From Streptomyces sp. NBC_00775 (GTDB lineage Bacteria; Actinomycetota; Actinomycetes; Streptomycetales; Streptomycetaceae), in the NCBI RefSeq assembly GCF_036347135.1, contig NZ_CP108938.1, positions 4,960,001-5,024,000 on the forward strand: 64,000 bases of DNA, in the 5' to 3' direction. Under the pieces are notes generated by a model. The model made no database searches. It was not told the origin of the DNA and was given only the letters and a program-made list of their open reading frames with translations. Positions 41,901 through 50,160 of the stretch are shown one piece after another (positions within the stretch are counted from its first letter, which is position 1; the number at the start of each line of letters is the position of its first letter). The position numbers and the translations under genes were made by a program.

Positions 41901-44900
41901 TCAGAATCGCGGCACCGCCCGCAAGGTCTCTGCCTCCAGCCAGCGCAGCGCGTCCTCGCGGGAGTACGCGGCCCCCTCCTCGTACGCCTTCTTGAAGCCC
42001 TCCTCGCCCAGCGTCGCCACGATGCGGTCGACCAGCTCGCACCACTCCGGCTCGCCCCAGTCGAAGGCGCCGCGCATCACCTGGCTCATGCCGAGCGACC
42101 TGGCGCCGTCTTCGGGGGCGCCCTCCCATGTCCGTAGTCCGCCGAGCAGTTCGGCCACCCAGGCGAGCGCGGCGCCCGCTCCCTGGCCGAACAGGGCGCC
42201 GGCCGCTTCGGGCAGCAGGGCCCTGGCCCGCACGGCGTCCCCCTCGGCGAGACGGTTCTCGATGCGGGTGCTGACGATCAGGTCGCGGGCCAGTTCTCTG
42301 AGGGAGGGGCGCCGGGCGCTCAGCGCCTCAAGACGGTCGAGGGTCGCGTCGGACTGCGCCAGGTCACCGGCCCTGCGGTGGACATTGGCCAGGCCCACGA
42401 GGATGTTGGCCTCCAGGCGCAGCTGTCCGCGCTCGCGGGCCTGCCGGTGTGCGGCGTGCAGATCGCGGAAGGCGCCTGCCAGGTCGCCGCTGCGCCGGCG
42501 TTCGCGGGCGAGTCGGGCCTTGCTGAGGTAGAGGTAGTCCTCGGTGCCGAGTTCGGAACTGAGTGCCACGGTCCGTTCGAAGGTGGCGATGGCCTGCGGG
42601 TACTCGCCGCGCAGGGAGTGGTCGCGGCCGATCGGGAACAGGCTCATCACGAGCCCCCAGCGGTCGCCCACCTCCTCGAAGCCGCGCAGGGCCTCCCTCC
42701 GGGACTCGGCGCCGGTGACCAGGTCGCCCTGTTCGGTGAGGGCGAAGTCCCGTGCCAGGTGGGCGCTGGCCCGCACCCAGGGGTCGGGTGAGTCGAGGGG
42801 GTCTCCCTGGTCCGCGGTTCCGCCCGGGTCTGACTGGCCGGTGGGGAAGGAGACTTGGGACATCCGCAGGAGCAGTGTGGCCGGGTGGAACTCACGTGCC
42901 GTCGCCGACTCGCCCTCGGCGGCCGGACGTTCGCCGCCCCCTGGCCGTACGGCATAGGTGTCGAGCTGGGTGCTCATCCCCCTGATCCCCCAGTACCAGA
43001 ACATCGCCCTGGCGAAGCGTGCGGCCAGGTTCCCGTCCGGGGCGTCGACGAGCGAGCGCAGCGCGAGGACGAGGTTGTCGTGTTCGGCGTCGAAGACCTC
43101 GATCGCACGCAGTTGTTCGCCGGTACGAAGGCGGGGTTCGTGTTCTTCCGCGAGGGCCAGGAAGTAGGCGGCGTAGCGCCTGGTGACGGCGTCCCCGGAC
43201 TCGGTCTCGGCGTCGGCGAGCCGCCGCGCCGCGTACGCGCGGACCGTCTCCAGCATCCGGTAGCGCGGCTCGCCCGCCCCTTCGTCGACGGTGTGGACCA
43301 GCGATTTCTCGACCAGGGCGTCCAGGAGGTACGGGATGTCGGCGACCGGGAGCGACGGGTCCGCGCAGACCTCTTCGAGCGCGGCGACGGTCGCGCCGCC
43401 AGGGAACACCGACAGTCTGCGGGCGAGGATCCGCTCGGGTTCGTCGAGCAGGTCCCAGCTCCACTCGACGAGCGCGAGCAGGGTGCGCTGGCGGGGCAGG
43501 GCGGTGCGGCTGCCCGAGGCGAGGAGGCGGAAGCGGTCGTCGAGGCGGCGCGCGATCTGCTCGACGCTCATCGAGCGGAGCTTCGCCGCGGCCAGTTCGA
43601 GGGCGAGCGGCATCCCGTCGAGCCGCCGGCAGACCTCGACCACGGCGTCGAGGGTCACGTCGTCGAGCGTGAAGTCCGGCCGGACTCCGGCGGCCCGGTC
43701 GACGAAGAGGCGGACGGCGGGCGACTGCGCGGCCTCGGCGGGCTCCGGTGATCCCATCGGTACGTCGAGGGGGCCGAGGTGACACAGGGACTCACCGGTG
43801 ATGGCGAGGGCCTCGCGGCTGGTGGCGAGGATCCGCAACTCCGGGAGCTCGTCGAGGAGTTCGGCGGTGAGTTCGGCAGCCGCCTCGACGAGGTGCTCGC
43901 AGTTGTCGAGCAGGAGCAGGGCGTCGCCGCTGCCGAAGAGCCCGGCCATGCGCTCGACCGGGGTGGCCCGCTGCCCCTGGCCCGCGTCGTAGAGGCGGCC
44001 GTCGGTGGAGCTGAGGGCGCCGAGTACCGCGTCGGCCAGCTGGTCCGGTGCGCTCACGCCGGCGAGCGGCACGAACCAGACCCGGCCGCGCGCGTGGGCG
44101 CGGTCCCGGGTGGCCGCTTCGAAGGAGAGCCGGGTCTTGCCCGCGCCCCCGGGGCCGACAATGGTGACGAGCCTGCTGTGGGCCAACTGCCCGGCAAGCC
44201 GCGTCAGTTCACTGTCACGGCCGACGAAGCTGGTGAGCCGGGCCGGGAGGCGGCTCGGGGCGGCCTCGGCCCGCTCGGCGGGCGTCTCCAACTCGCCTCG
44301 CAGCAGGGCCAGATGGATCTCCCGCAGCCCGGCCGACGGATCGACGCCGAGTTCGTCGCCGAGCCGCTCCCGTATCGCCTCGTACACCGCGAGGGCGTCG
44401 GACTGCCGTCCGGCCGCGGACAGCGCCCGCATCCGCAGCCCGGCGACCCGCTCGCTCAACGGCCGCTCGGCACCGGCCGCTTCGAGGTCGGCCAGCACCT
44501 CTCCGTACCGCCCGAGCCGCAGCTCGGCATCGCAGCGGTCCTCGGCCGCCGCGGTCCGCAGATCGTCCAGCCGGGTCGCGACGGGCCCGGCGAACGGGGC
44601 GTCGAGGACATCGGCGAGCGCCGCGCCGCGCCACAGCCCGAGCGCCGTCGCGAGCAGCGAGGCCGCCTCGCCGGCCCGCCCGGCCGCCAGTTCCCGCCTG
44701 CCCCGGGCGGTCAGATCCTCGAAGCGGTGAACGTCCACGTCCTCGGCCCGCACCGAGAGCCGGTAGCCGCCGGACGCGGACTCCACCGCCGCGGACCCGC
44801 GCAGCGCCCTGCGCAGCCGGGACACCAGCGCCTGCAGCGCGTTGGCCCCGTCGGCGGGCGGCTCCTCTCCCCACAGGCCGTCGACGAGCGAGTCGACCGG

Positions 44901-45023
44901 CACCGTGCGGCCCTCTTCGAGGGCGAGCCTGGCAAGGAGCATCCGCAGCCGGACGCCACCGACTTCGACCGGCGTCGCATCATCGGCGTACACCTGAATC
45001 GGTCCGAGCAGCTCTACGCGCAC
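41901..45023 (-). CDS. AfsR/SARP-family regulator (winged HTH + BTAD + NB-ARC)
   Basis: 1040 residues from GTG 45023 (GAGAGG 8 nt upstream); GTG 45026 is an alternative and the frame is open to 45095. N-terminal OmpR-type winged helix (VRVELLGPIQVYADD ... LVSRLRRALRG), then the BTAD region (EDLTARGRRELAAGRAGEAASLL ... DELGVDPSAGLREIHLALL). An NB-ARC ATPase follows, with Walker A VGPGGAGKTRLSFEA, LLLLDNCEHL (Walker B) and GMPLALELAAAK. A long C-terminal helical/TPR-like part completes it. Such proteins activate secondary-metabolism or export genes on direct heptamer repeats. The neighbouring exporter is the obvious candidate target. Confidence 0.92.
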   Translation of the reverse strand: MRVELLGPIQVYADDATPVEVGGVRLRMLLARLALEEGRTVPVDSLVDGLWGEEPPADGANALQALVSRLRRALRGSAAVESASGGYRLSVRAEDVDVHRFEDLTARGRRELAAGRAGEAASLLATALGLWRGAALADVLDAPFAGPVATRLDDLRTAAAEDRCDAELRLGRYGEVLADLEAAGAERPLSERVAGLRMRALSAAGRQSDALAVYEAIRERLGDELGVDPSAGLREIHLALLRGELETPAERAEAAPSRLPARLTSFVGRDSELTRLAGQLAHSRLVTIVGPGGAGKTRLSFEAATRDRAHARGRVWFVPLAGVSAPDQLADAVLGALSSTDGRLYDAGQGQRATPVERMAGLFGSGDALLLLDNCEHLVEAAAELTAELLDELPELRILATSREALAITGESLCHLGPLDVPMGSPEPAEAAQSPAVRLFVDRAAGVRPDFTLDDVTLDAVVEVCRRLDGMPLALELAAAKLRSMSVEQIARRLDDRFRLLASGSRTALPRQRTLLALVEWSWDLLDEPERILARRLSVFPGGATVAALEEVCADPSLPVADIPYLLDALVEKSLVHTVDEGAGEPRYRMLETVRAYAARRLADAETESGDAVTRRYAAYFLALAEEHEPRLRTGEQLRAIEVFDAEHDNLVLALRSLVDAPDGNLAARFARAMFWYWGIRGMSTQLDTYAVRPGGGERPAAEGESATAREFHPATLLLRMSQVSFPTGQSDPGGTADQGDPLDSPDPWVRASAHLARDFALTEQGDLVTGAESRREALRGFEEVGDRWGLVMSLFPIGRDHSLRGEYPQAIATFERTVALSSELGTEDYLYLSKARLARERRRSGDLAGAFRDLHAAHRQARERGQLRLEANILVGLANVHRRAGDLAQSDATLDRLEALSARRPSLRELARDLIVSTRIENRLAEGDAVRARALLPEAAGALFGQGAGAALAWVAELLGGLRTWEGAPEDGARSLGMSQVMRGAFDWGEPEWCELVDRIVATLGEEGFKKAYEEGAAYSREDALRWLEAETLRAVPRF

Positions 45024-45162
45024 CACGGCGGCCTCTCCCTCCCGACCGACCGGCCCCTCCGTGTCGATCACCCTCCAACGCCGGGTCAGCATCACCCACT
45101 TGACGCCGCCGGTAAAGGGCCTTCGGCGCCGGACGGCACGTCGGTGTGCGGTGCTTCGGCGG

Positions 45163-46122
45163 TCAGTCGGGGGTTTCGGCCGACTCGGCCGGTTCGGAGT
45201 CGTCGGCCGACGCGTACTCGTCGATGCCGTCGTTGGTCGCGGCCCAGCTGGCCAGCAGGTTCAGGGCGTCCTGCGCACGTGACGCGGGCTCGGCGGTGTA
45301 GGCGAGGAGGAACTGGCTGGGGTCCGCTCCGAGCGGGAAGGTCTCGAACGGCAGGTCGAGGTCGCCGACGACCGGGTGGTGGAGGCGCTTCAGGCCCGTG
45401 GTGTGGATCCGGACGTTGTGGGCGGCCCAGCGGCGACGGAAGTCCTCGCTGCGGGTGGACAGCTCCCCTATCAGGTCCGTCAGCCGCCGGTCGTAGGGGC
45501 CGCGGCCGGCTTCGGCGCGCAGCATGGCGACGGTGTCGCCCGCGACCTCGTCCCAGTCGCGGAAGAACTCGGTCGCGTGCGGGGCGAGGAAGACGAACCG
45601 GGCGTTGTTCGGCGGCCTCACCGGGTCGGCGTAGACCGGGGAGAACAGCGCGCGCCCGAGGGGGTTGGCGGCCAGGATGTCCAAGCGTCCACTGAGTACG
45701 AACGCGGGCGTGCCGGTCATCGAGTCGAGGACGCGCCGCACCGCGGGCCGGACGCGCTGCTGGGCCGGCCGGCGGCGTGGCGGGCGGGCCGTGCCGGCGC
45801 CGCGCAGGAGGTCGAGCAGATGGATCCGCTCGGCCTCGTCGAGTTGCAGCGCTTGCGCGATGCCGTCGATGACGCTCTCGGAGACGCCGGTGGCGTTGCC
45901 GCGCTCCAGCCGGGTGTAGTACTCGCTGGAGATGCCCGCGAGCAGGGCTACCTCCTCCCGGCGCAGCCCGGTGACCCTCCGGCGGTCTCCGCCGTACACG
46001 GGCAGTCCGGCCTGCTCGGGGGTGACCCTGGCCCGTCGCGTGCCCAGGAATTCCCGGATCTCCGCGCGGAAATCACCACGAAGGTCACGGCTGGTGCCGT
46101 AAGGGTCGTTTCTGCCTGCCAT
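45163..46122 (-). CDS. MmyB/XRE-like HTH regulator with PAS-like ligand-binding domain
   Basis: 319 residues from ATG 46122 (MAGRNDPYGTSRD). TAGAGT exactly 7 nt upstream suggests a leaderless mRNA. N-terminal HTH: VTGLRREEVALLAGISSEYY then TRLERGNA. The MmyB-like domain has VLDSMTGTPAFVLSGRLDIL, ANPLGRALF and FETFPLGADPSQFLLAYTAEP. Members sense small (often fatty) ligands and control an adjacent divergent reductase gene. That fits here, with two SDR genes divergently encoded and a palindrome at 46155-46177 between them. Confidence 0.9.
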   Translation of the reverse strand: MAGRNDPYGTSRDLRGDFRAEIREFLGTRRARVTPEQAGLPVYGGDRRRVTGLRREEVALLAGISSEYYTRLERGNATGVSESVIDGIAQALQLDEAERIHLLDLLRGAGTARPPRRRPAQQRVRPAVRRVLDSMTGTPAFVLSGRLDILAANPLGRALFSPVYADPVRPPNNARFVFLAPHATEFFRDWDEVAGDTVAMLRAEAGRGPYDRRLTDLIGELSTRSEDFRRRWAAHNVRIHTTGLKRLHHPVVGDLDLPFETFPLGADPSQFLLAYTAEPASRAQDALNLLASWAATNDGIDEYASADDSEPAESAETPD

Positions 46123-46154
46123 GCGCCCCACTCTACGAGCGCTGCCGCAGGGCT

Positions 46155-46177
46155 GGGGGTCCCTCTCAGGGACCCCC
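46155..46177. promoter_or_regulatory. 10-bp perfect palindrome, likely operator of the MmyB-like regulator
   Basis: GGGGGTCCCT-CTC-AGGGACCCCC, followed by a further half-site CAGGGACTCCC (46182-46192). It lies in the 138-bp divergent region, 33 bp from the regulator start and 84 bp from the SDR start. A position suited to both autoregulation and control of the SDR operon. Confidence 0.55.
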
Positions 46178-46260
46178 TCATCAGGGACTCCCACGCTCCC
46201 ATGACAAGCGGTTCTGTTGATGGTGCGGCATCCAGAGAACCAAAGAACAGGACACCCCCC

Positions 46261-47028
46261 ATGTCATCGAACCTGACCGGCACCGTCGCTCTCGTCACCG
46301 GCGCGAGCAGCGGTATCGGCGCCGCCACCGCCCGCCGGCTCGCCGAGAACGGCGCCTCCGTCGCCCTCGTGGCCCGCCGCAAGGACCGTCTGACCGACCT
46401 GGCCGCCGAGATCGAGAAGGCGGGCGGCACCGCGCTGGCGGTGGAGGCGGACATCACCGACCGTGCCCGGGCCGAAGCGGCCGTACAGCAGGCCGTCGAG
46501 CACTTCGGACGACTGGACACCCTCGTCAACAACGCCGGCCTGATGCTCCTGGGCCCCGTCGCCGGCGCGGACGTCGACGAATGGGAGCGCATGATCGCCG
46601 TCAACGTCCAGGGCCTGCTCTACACCACCCGCGCCGCCCTGCCACACCTGCTCAAGGCCGCCGAAGACGGTCCGCGCCGGGTCGCCGACATCGTCAACAT
46701 CAGCTCGATCGCCGGCCGCGTCGCCTGGAACGGCTACGGCGTCTACAACCTCACCAAGTTCGGCGTGAACGGCTTCACCGAGTCCCTGCGCCAGGAGGTC
46801 ACGCGGCGGCACGTGCGCGTCGGTGTCCTGGAGCCGGGCGGCGTGGACACCGAGCTGGGCTCGCACAACGACCACAAGCCCGAGATCCGCGAAGCGATCG
46901 GCGCCTTCTACGAGCAGACCGAGGTCCTCGCCCCCGACGACATCGCCGACGGCGTCGCCTACATGGTCACCCGGCCCCGCCACGCCTCCGTCGGCGAGCT
47001 GTGGATCATGCCGACCGACCAGGCCTGA
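46261..47028 (+). CDS. Short-chain dehydrogenase/reductase (SDR), classical type
   Basis: 255 residues. Cofactor motif TGASSGIG (residues 14-21), NNAG (about 90-93), catalytic Ser in NISSIAG and Y-x3-K in YGVYNLTKFG. The Arg/Lys pattern after strand 2 (VARRKDRL) indicates NADP(H). Substrate unknown. Probably repressed by the divergent MmyB-like protein, together with the second SDR gene 101 bp downstream. Confidence 0.93.
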   Translation: MSSNLTGTVALVTGASSGIGAATARRLAENGASVALVARRKDRLTDLAAEIEKAGGTALAVEADITDRARAEAAVQQAVEHFGRLDTLVNNAGLMLLGPVAGADVDEWERMIAVNVQGLLYTTRAALPHLLKAAEDGPRRVADIVNISSIAGRVAWNGYGVYNLTKFGVNGFTESLRQEVTRRHVRVGVLEPGGVDTELGSHNDHKPEIREAIGAFYEQTEVLAPDDIADGVAYMVTRPRHASVGELWIMPTDQA

Positions 47029-47129
47029 CGGCACCCGTCGCCCAGCAGCACCTGAAGAGCACCTGAAGAGCACCACCGAACCACACAAACGCCTCGCAAC
47101 ACCCGAAAGCATCTACAAAGGAACATCTC

Positions 47130-47975
47130 ATGAGCAAGGTCATTCTCGTCACCGGTGCCGGACGCGGTCTGGGCACGGACATCGCCCGCGAAGCCCTCGC
47201 CGCCGGCCACCAGGTCGTCGCCACCGGCCGCCGCCCCGAAGAGGTCGAGAAGACCCTCGGCGGACCGCAGGACGATCTGCTGGTCACCAAGCTGGACGTC
47301 ACGAGCCTTGAGGACGCCGAGGCCGCCGCGCAGGCCGCCGTCGACCGCTTCGGCCGCATCGACGTCCTGATCAACAACGCGGGCAATTTCTTCGCCGGCT
47401 ACTTCGAGGAGATCACGCCCGCGCAGATGCGCCGGCAGATCGAGACCAACCTCTTCGGCCCCATGAACGTCACCCGCGCCGTCCTGCCCATCCTGCGCAA
47501 GCAGCGCGCCGGCCACATCATCACGCTCTCCTCGTCCGCCGGTCTGATCGGCCAGGAGTTCTGCGTCGCGTACGCCGCCTCCAAGTTCGGCGTGGAGGGG
47601 TGGATGGAGTCGCTGCGCTACGACGTCGAGCCGTACGGCATTCGCACCACGGTCGTAGAACCGGGCTTCTTCCGCACCGAGCTGCTCGTGGACGCCTCCA
47701 CCACCTGGCCCGAGCCGACCATCGAGGACTACGCCGAGCGCACCACGGCCACCGTCGCGGCGTGGAAGAGCATGAGCGGCCGGCAGTCCGGCGATCCCGT
47801 CAAGCTCGCCAAGGCCCTGCTGACCATCGCCGGCCAGGCCGAGCCGCCGCTGCGTTTCGTCGCCGGCGCCGACGCCATCGAAGGTGTCGAGGCCAAGGCC
47901 AGGGAACTCCTCGCCCAGGCCCAGGCATCCCGCGAACTGGGCGGCGACCTGGCCTACGACGACGCCACCGCCTGA
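47130..47975 (+). CDS. Short-chain dehydrogenase/reductase (SDR), YdfG/oxidoreductase type
   Basis: 281 residues from ATG 47130, preceded by AAAGGA. TGAGRGLG (residues 7-14), NNAGN, Ser in TLSSSAGL and YAASKFG complete the catalytic set. VVATGRRPEEVE predicts NADP(H). The C-terminal extension (about residues 190-281, LVDASTTWPEPTIEDYAERT) is typical of SDRs acting on bulky substrates. Followed by a 16-bp stem terminator. Confidence 0.92.
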   Translation: MSKVILVTGAGRGLGTDIAREALAAGHQVVATGRRPEEVEKTLGGPQDDLLVTKLDVTSLEDAEAAAQAAVDRFGRIDVLINNAGNFFAGYFEEITPAQMRRQIETNLFGPMNVTRAVLPILRKQRAGHIITLSSSAGLIGQEFCVAYAASKFGVEGWMESLRYDVEPYGIRTTVVEPGFFRTELLVDASTTWPEPTIEDYAERTTATVAAWKSMSGRQSGDPVKLAKALLTIAGQAEPPLRFVAGADAIEGVEAKARELLAQAQASRELGGDLAYDDATA

Positions 47976-48018
47976 CACACCCGGGTCCGGGCCGGGAGTT
48001 CACGCCGCAGCGGTGAGT

Positions 48019-48055
48019 CCGGGCCGCGCAGCCGTTCTCCGGCTGCGCGGCCCGG
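48019..48055. terminator. 16-bp perfect-stem terminator of the SDR operon
   Basis: CCGGGCCGCGCAGCCG (48019-48034) and CGGCTGCGCGGCCCGG (48040-48055), loop TTCTC. Lies 44 bp after the SDR stop and faces the flavodoxin-like gene. Confidence 0.85.
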
Positions 48056-48160
48056 TGGTTGCGGCCCGGCGGCTGACGGCACGGATGACGACGCCCCGCG
48101 ATCCGCTTCCAGGTACGCCGACGAGTCGGGCCACCGGCCTCCCGTCGCGCGGCGCCCGCT

Positions 48161-48958
48161 TCAGCGGTAGTCGGGGTTGGGCGCGTCGAGGCGGCAGCCG
48201 GCGTCCCACTCCGAGCGCTGGTTGCCGTGGGCCGGAATGCCGTTGGCGCGCTTGAGCATGGCTGCCATGTGCATGAGGTTCCAGGCCATGAATGTGGTGT
48301 TGCGGTTGGTGAAGTCGTTCTCCGGGCCGCCCGAACCGGGGTCGAGATAGGAGGGTCCGGGTCCCGCCGGGCCGATCCAGCCCGCGTCGGCCTGCGGTGG
48401 GATGGTGTAGCCGAGGTGCTGGAGGCTGTAGAGGATGTTCATGGCGCAGTGCTTCACGCCGTCTTCGTTGCCGGTGATCAGGCAGCCGCCGACGCGGCCG
48501 TAATAGGCGTACTGGCCCTGGGAGTTGAGCAGTCCCGAACCGCCGTAGAGCCGCTCGATGACCTTCTTCATGACCGAGCTGTTGTCGCCGAGCCAGATCG
48601 GGCCGGCCAGCACCAGGATGTCCGCGGCCATCACCTGCTCGTGCAGCGCCGGCCAGGCGTCCGTGGCGAAGCCGTGCTCGGTCATGTCCGGGTAGACACC
48701 CGGCGCGATGTCGTGGTCGACGGCGCGTACGACGTCCGTGGCGACCCCGCGCGCGTCCATGATCGCCCGGCTCTTGTCGATCAGCCCCTGGGTGTGACTC
48801 TGCTGGGGCGACGGCTTGAGCGTGCAGTTGATGATCAGGGCACGCAGGTCGTCGAAGCGGTACGAGTCGTCGAGCGGGTTCGGGTTCGGGTTCGGGTTCG
48901 GGTCCGACGATGACGGGGGCGCTGACTGGGGCGATGACTGGGGCGATGACTGGGGCAT
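48161..48958 (-). CDS. NADPH-dependent FMN reductase / flavodoxin-like protein
   Basis: 265 residues from ATG 48958 (AAGGAG upstream). After a repeat-derived N-terminus (SSPQSSPQSAPPSSS, then an Asn-Pro run) the flavodoxin-like fold starts at ALIINCTLKPSPQQSHTQGL. That phosphate-binding loop is followed by LAGPIWLGDNSSVMKKVIER (isoalloxazine-side loop) and GGCLITGNEDGVKHCAMNIL. It resembles the NADPH-dependent FMN reductase family rather than electron-transfer flavodoxin. It is in the same orientation as the Fe/2OG oxygenase 150 bp upstream and could supply reducing power, but that is speculation. Confidence 0.85.
   Translation of the reverse strand: MPQSSPQSSPQSAPPSSSDPNPNPNPNPLDDSYRFDDLRALIINCTLKPSPQQSHTQGLIDKSRAIMDARGVATDVVRAVDHDIAPGVYPDMTEHGFATDAWPALHEQVMAADILVLAGPIWLGDNSSVMKKVIERLYGGSGLLNSQGQYAYYGRVGGCLITGNEDGVKHCAMNILYSLQHLGYTIPPQADAGWIGPAGPGPSYLDPGSGGPENDFTNRNTTFMAWNLMHMAAMLKRANGIPAHGNQRSEWDAGCRLDAPNPDYR
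48875..48904. repeat. CGGGTT hexanucleotide repeat in the flavodoxin-like gene
   Basis: CGGGTT x4 plus CGGGTC gives the Asn-Pro dipeptide run. A second array, GACTGGGGCGAT x3, starts at 48924 and gives SSPQ repeats. Both keep the frame and lie before the folded domain. Confidence 0.8.
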
Positions 48959-49109
48959 GGAGGCTCCTTCGCGCGGGACCGCCGGGGCGGGTCCCCCACG
49001 CCGGTCCGAGCCGTGGCTCCAGAGCAGCTTCTCGCGCCGATCCTGGACTCGGCCCCACCGACGCGGAGACGAGCGCCCCACGGGGCAGGATCGTCACCCG
49101 GTCTGGGCA

Positions 49110-49793
49110 CTACGCGTACAGTTCGCGGGCCGACGGCGTCGCGCGCGGTGTCACGGAGCCCGTCGTGTAGGCGAAGTTGAGCACGGTACGGCGTACGCCG
49201 GAGCGGGTGAGCGGCGTGACGCGGTGGGCGGTGGTGTCGCTGCGCAGGAGATAGGCGTCCCCGGGTCGGTGGTGAGCCGCGCGCGCCTGCCCGGCATCCA
49301 GGTCGCCGAGGGAGGCGGCCCTGGGTGCGTGGGCGAGGAGGCCGCCGTCCGCCGGGGTCTCCGGTGCTTCGAGGAACAGGACGAGTGCGTAGGGGTAGTC
49401 GTCGGTGTGGGCGCCGTGGGTGTCGCCCTTGCGGTGCAGGATGTTGAGTACGTGGCGTTCGAGCGTGTCGGGGACGGGGACGGGCCGTTCGCCGGTGAGG
49501 CTGCCCAGCAGGTCGAGCAGCACGGGGTCCGCGTACAGGTCGGGAATCAACCGCGATTCCCGGGCGATGACCTGGCCGCCGAGCGTCGTCATGTGCCGGG
49601 GTGAGCCGTCCATGCACGCCATCGTGAAGTCGCGGCGCCGCGCGATCCTCTCCAGCCGCCGCGCCTCCTCGCGCAGCGCGTCGAGGCCGTCGGCGGTGAG
49701 CAGCCCGGGCAGGGGCAGATAGCTGTCGGCGTGGAAGCGGTGACGTGCGACGTCGGCCTGGTCCTGCGGGATACGGGCCATGAGTGCGGGCAC
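49110..49793 (-). CDS. Fe(II)/2-oxoglutarate-type oxygenase, HalD/ArpA (BesD-like) family
   Basis: 227 residues from GTG 49793 (GGAGGG 9 nt upstream); ATG 49781 (MARIPQDQ) is the alternative. Core motif HGAHTDDYPYALVLFLEAP (about residues 145-163), distal His in TTAHRVTPL, and the 2OG-binding Arg in SGVRRTVLNFAY. The family includes BesD/HalD radical halogenases of free amino acids, in which the metal-ligand Asp is lost to open a halide site. Here H-T-D keeps the Asp, so hydroxylation or desaturation is more likely than halogenation. Divergent from a candidate small peptide gene. Confidence 0.8.
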   Translation of the reverse strand: MPALMARIPQDQADVARHRFHADSYLPLPGLLTADGLDALREEARRLERIARRRDFTMACMDGSPRHMTTLGGQVIARESRLIPDLYADPVLLDLLGSLTGERPVPVPDTLERHVLNILHRKGDTHGAHTDDYPYALVLFLEAPETPADGGLLAHAPRAASLGDLDAGQARAAHHRPGDAYLLRSDTTAHRVTPLTRSGVRRTVLNFAYTTGSVTPRATPSARELYA

Positions 49794-49980
49794 GGGCGGG
49801 AACCCTCCGGTCGATGGTCTGCGGCAGCAAGACCCGTCCCCGACGGCTCCGGACTTCATTCGCCAACGGGCCGAATCGGCTGAAAACCGGCAGAGCATCG
49901 CCGCATACGTGGCCGCACAGGCGGTCGCGGGCGTCCGGCAGTCAATCGTCATGAACGGTATGCGGAGAAAGGAGACCAGC

Positions 49981-50070
49981 TTGAGAAAGAAGGCGCTCAC
50001 CATCGCGGCGGAAACAAGTGGAATTCGATATGTGAAATCCGATGCATGGAATCCGATATGCGAGATCTGA
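49981..50070 (+). CDS. Candidate small peptide gene (29 aa), too short for standard calling
   Basis: TTG 49981 is preceded by a near-perfect AAAGGAG (49968-49974) at 6-nt spacing. The ORF reads MRKKALTIAAETSGIRYVKS and then DAWNPICEI before TGA. In-frame ATGs at 49951 and 49960 would lengthen it to 39 or 36 aa, but they have poorer ribosome sites. The basic N-terminus and a C-terminus with Trp, Asp and Cys are compatible with a leader/core RiPP layout. The neighbouring oxygenase is the only nearby candidate tailoring enzyme. The DNA of its 3' half is made of ~14-bp imperfect repeats, so it may be spurious. Confidence 0.35.
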   Translation: MRKKALTIAAETSGIRYVKSDAWNPICEI

Positions 50071-50160
50071 TGCGTGGAGAAATCCCCGGCAGGGTCCCCC
50101 GCCTTTCCTCAGCGCTCATTCCGTTCCCCGGGGGGGGACGGCTTTGCGTGCTGTGAAACG

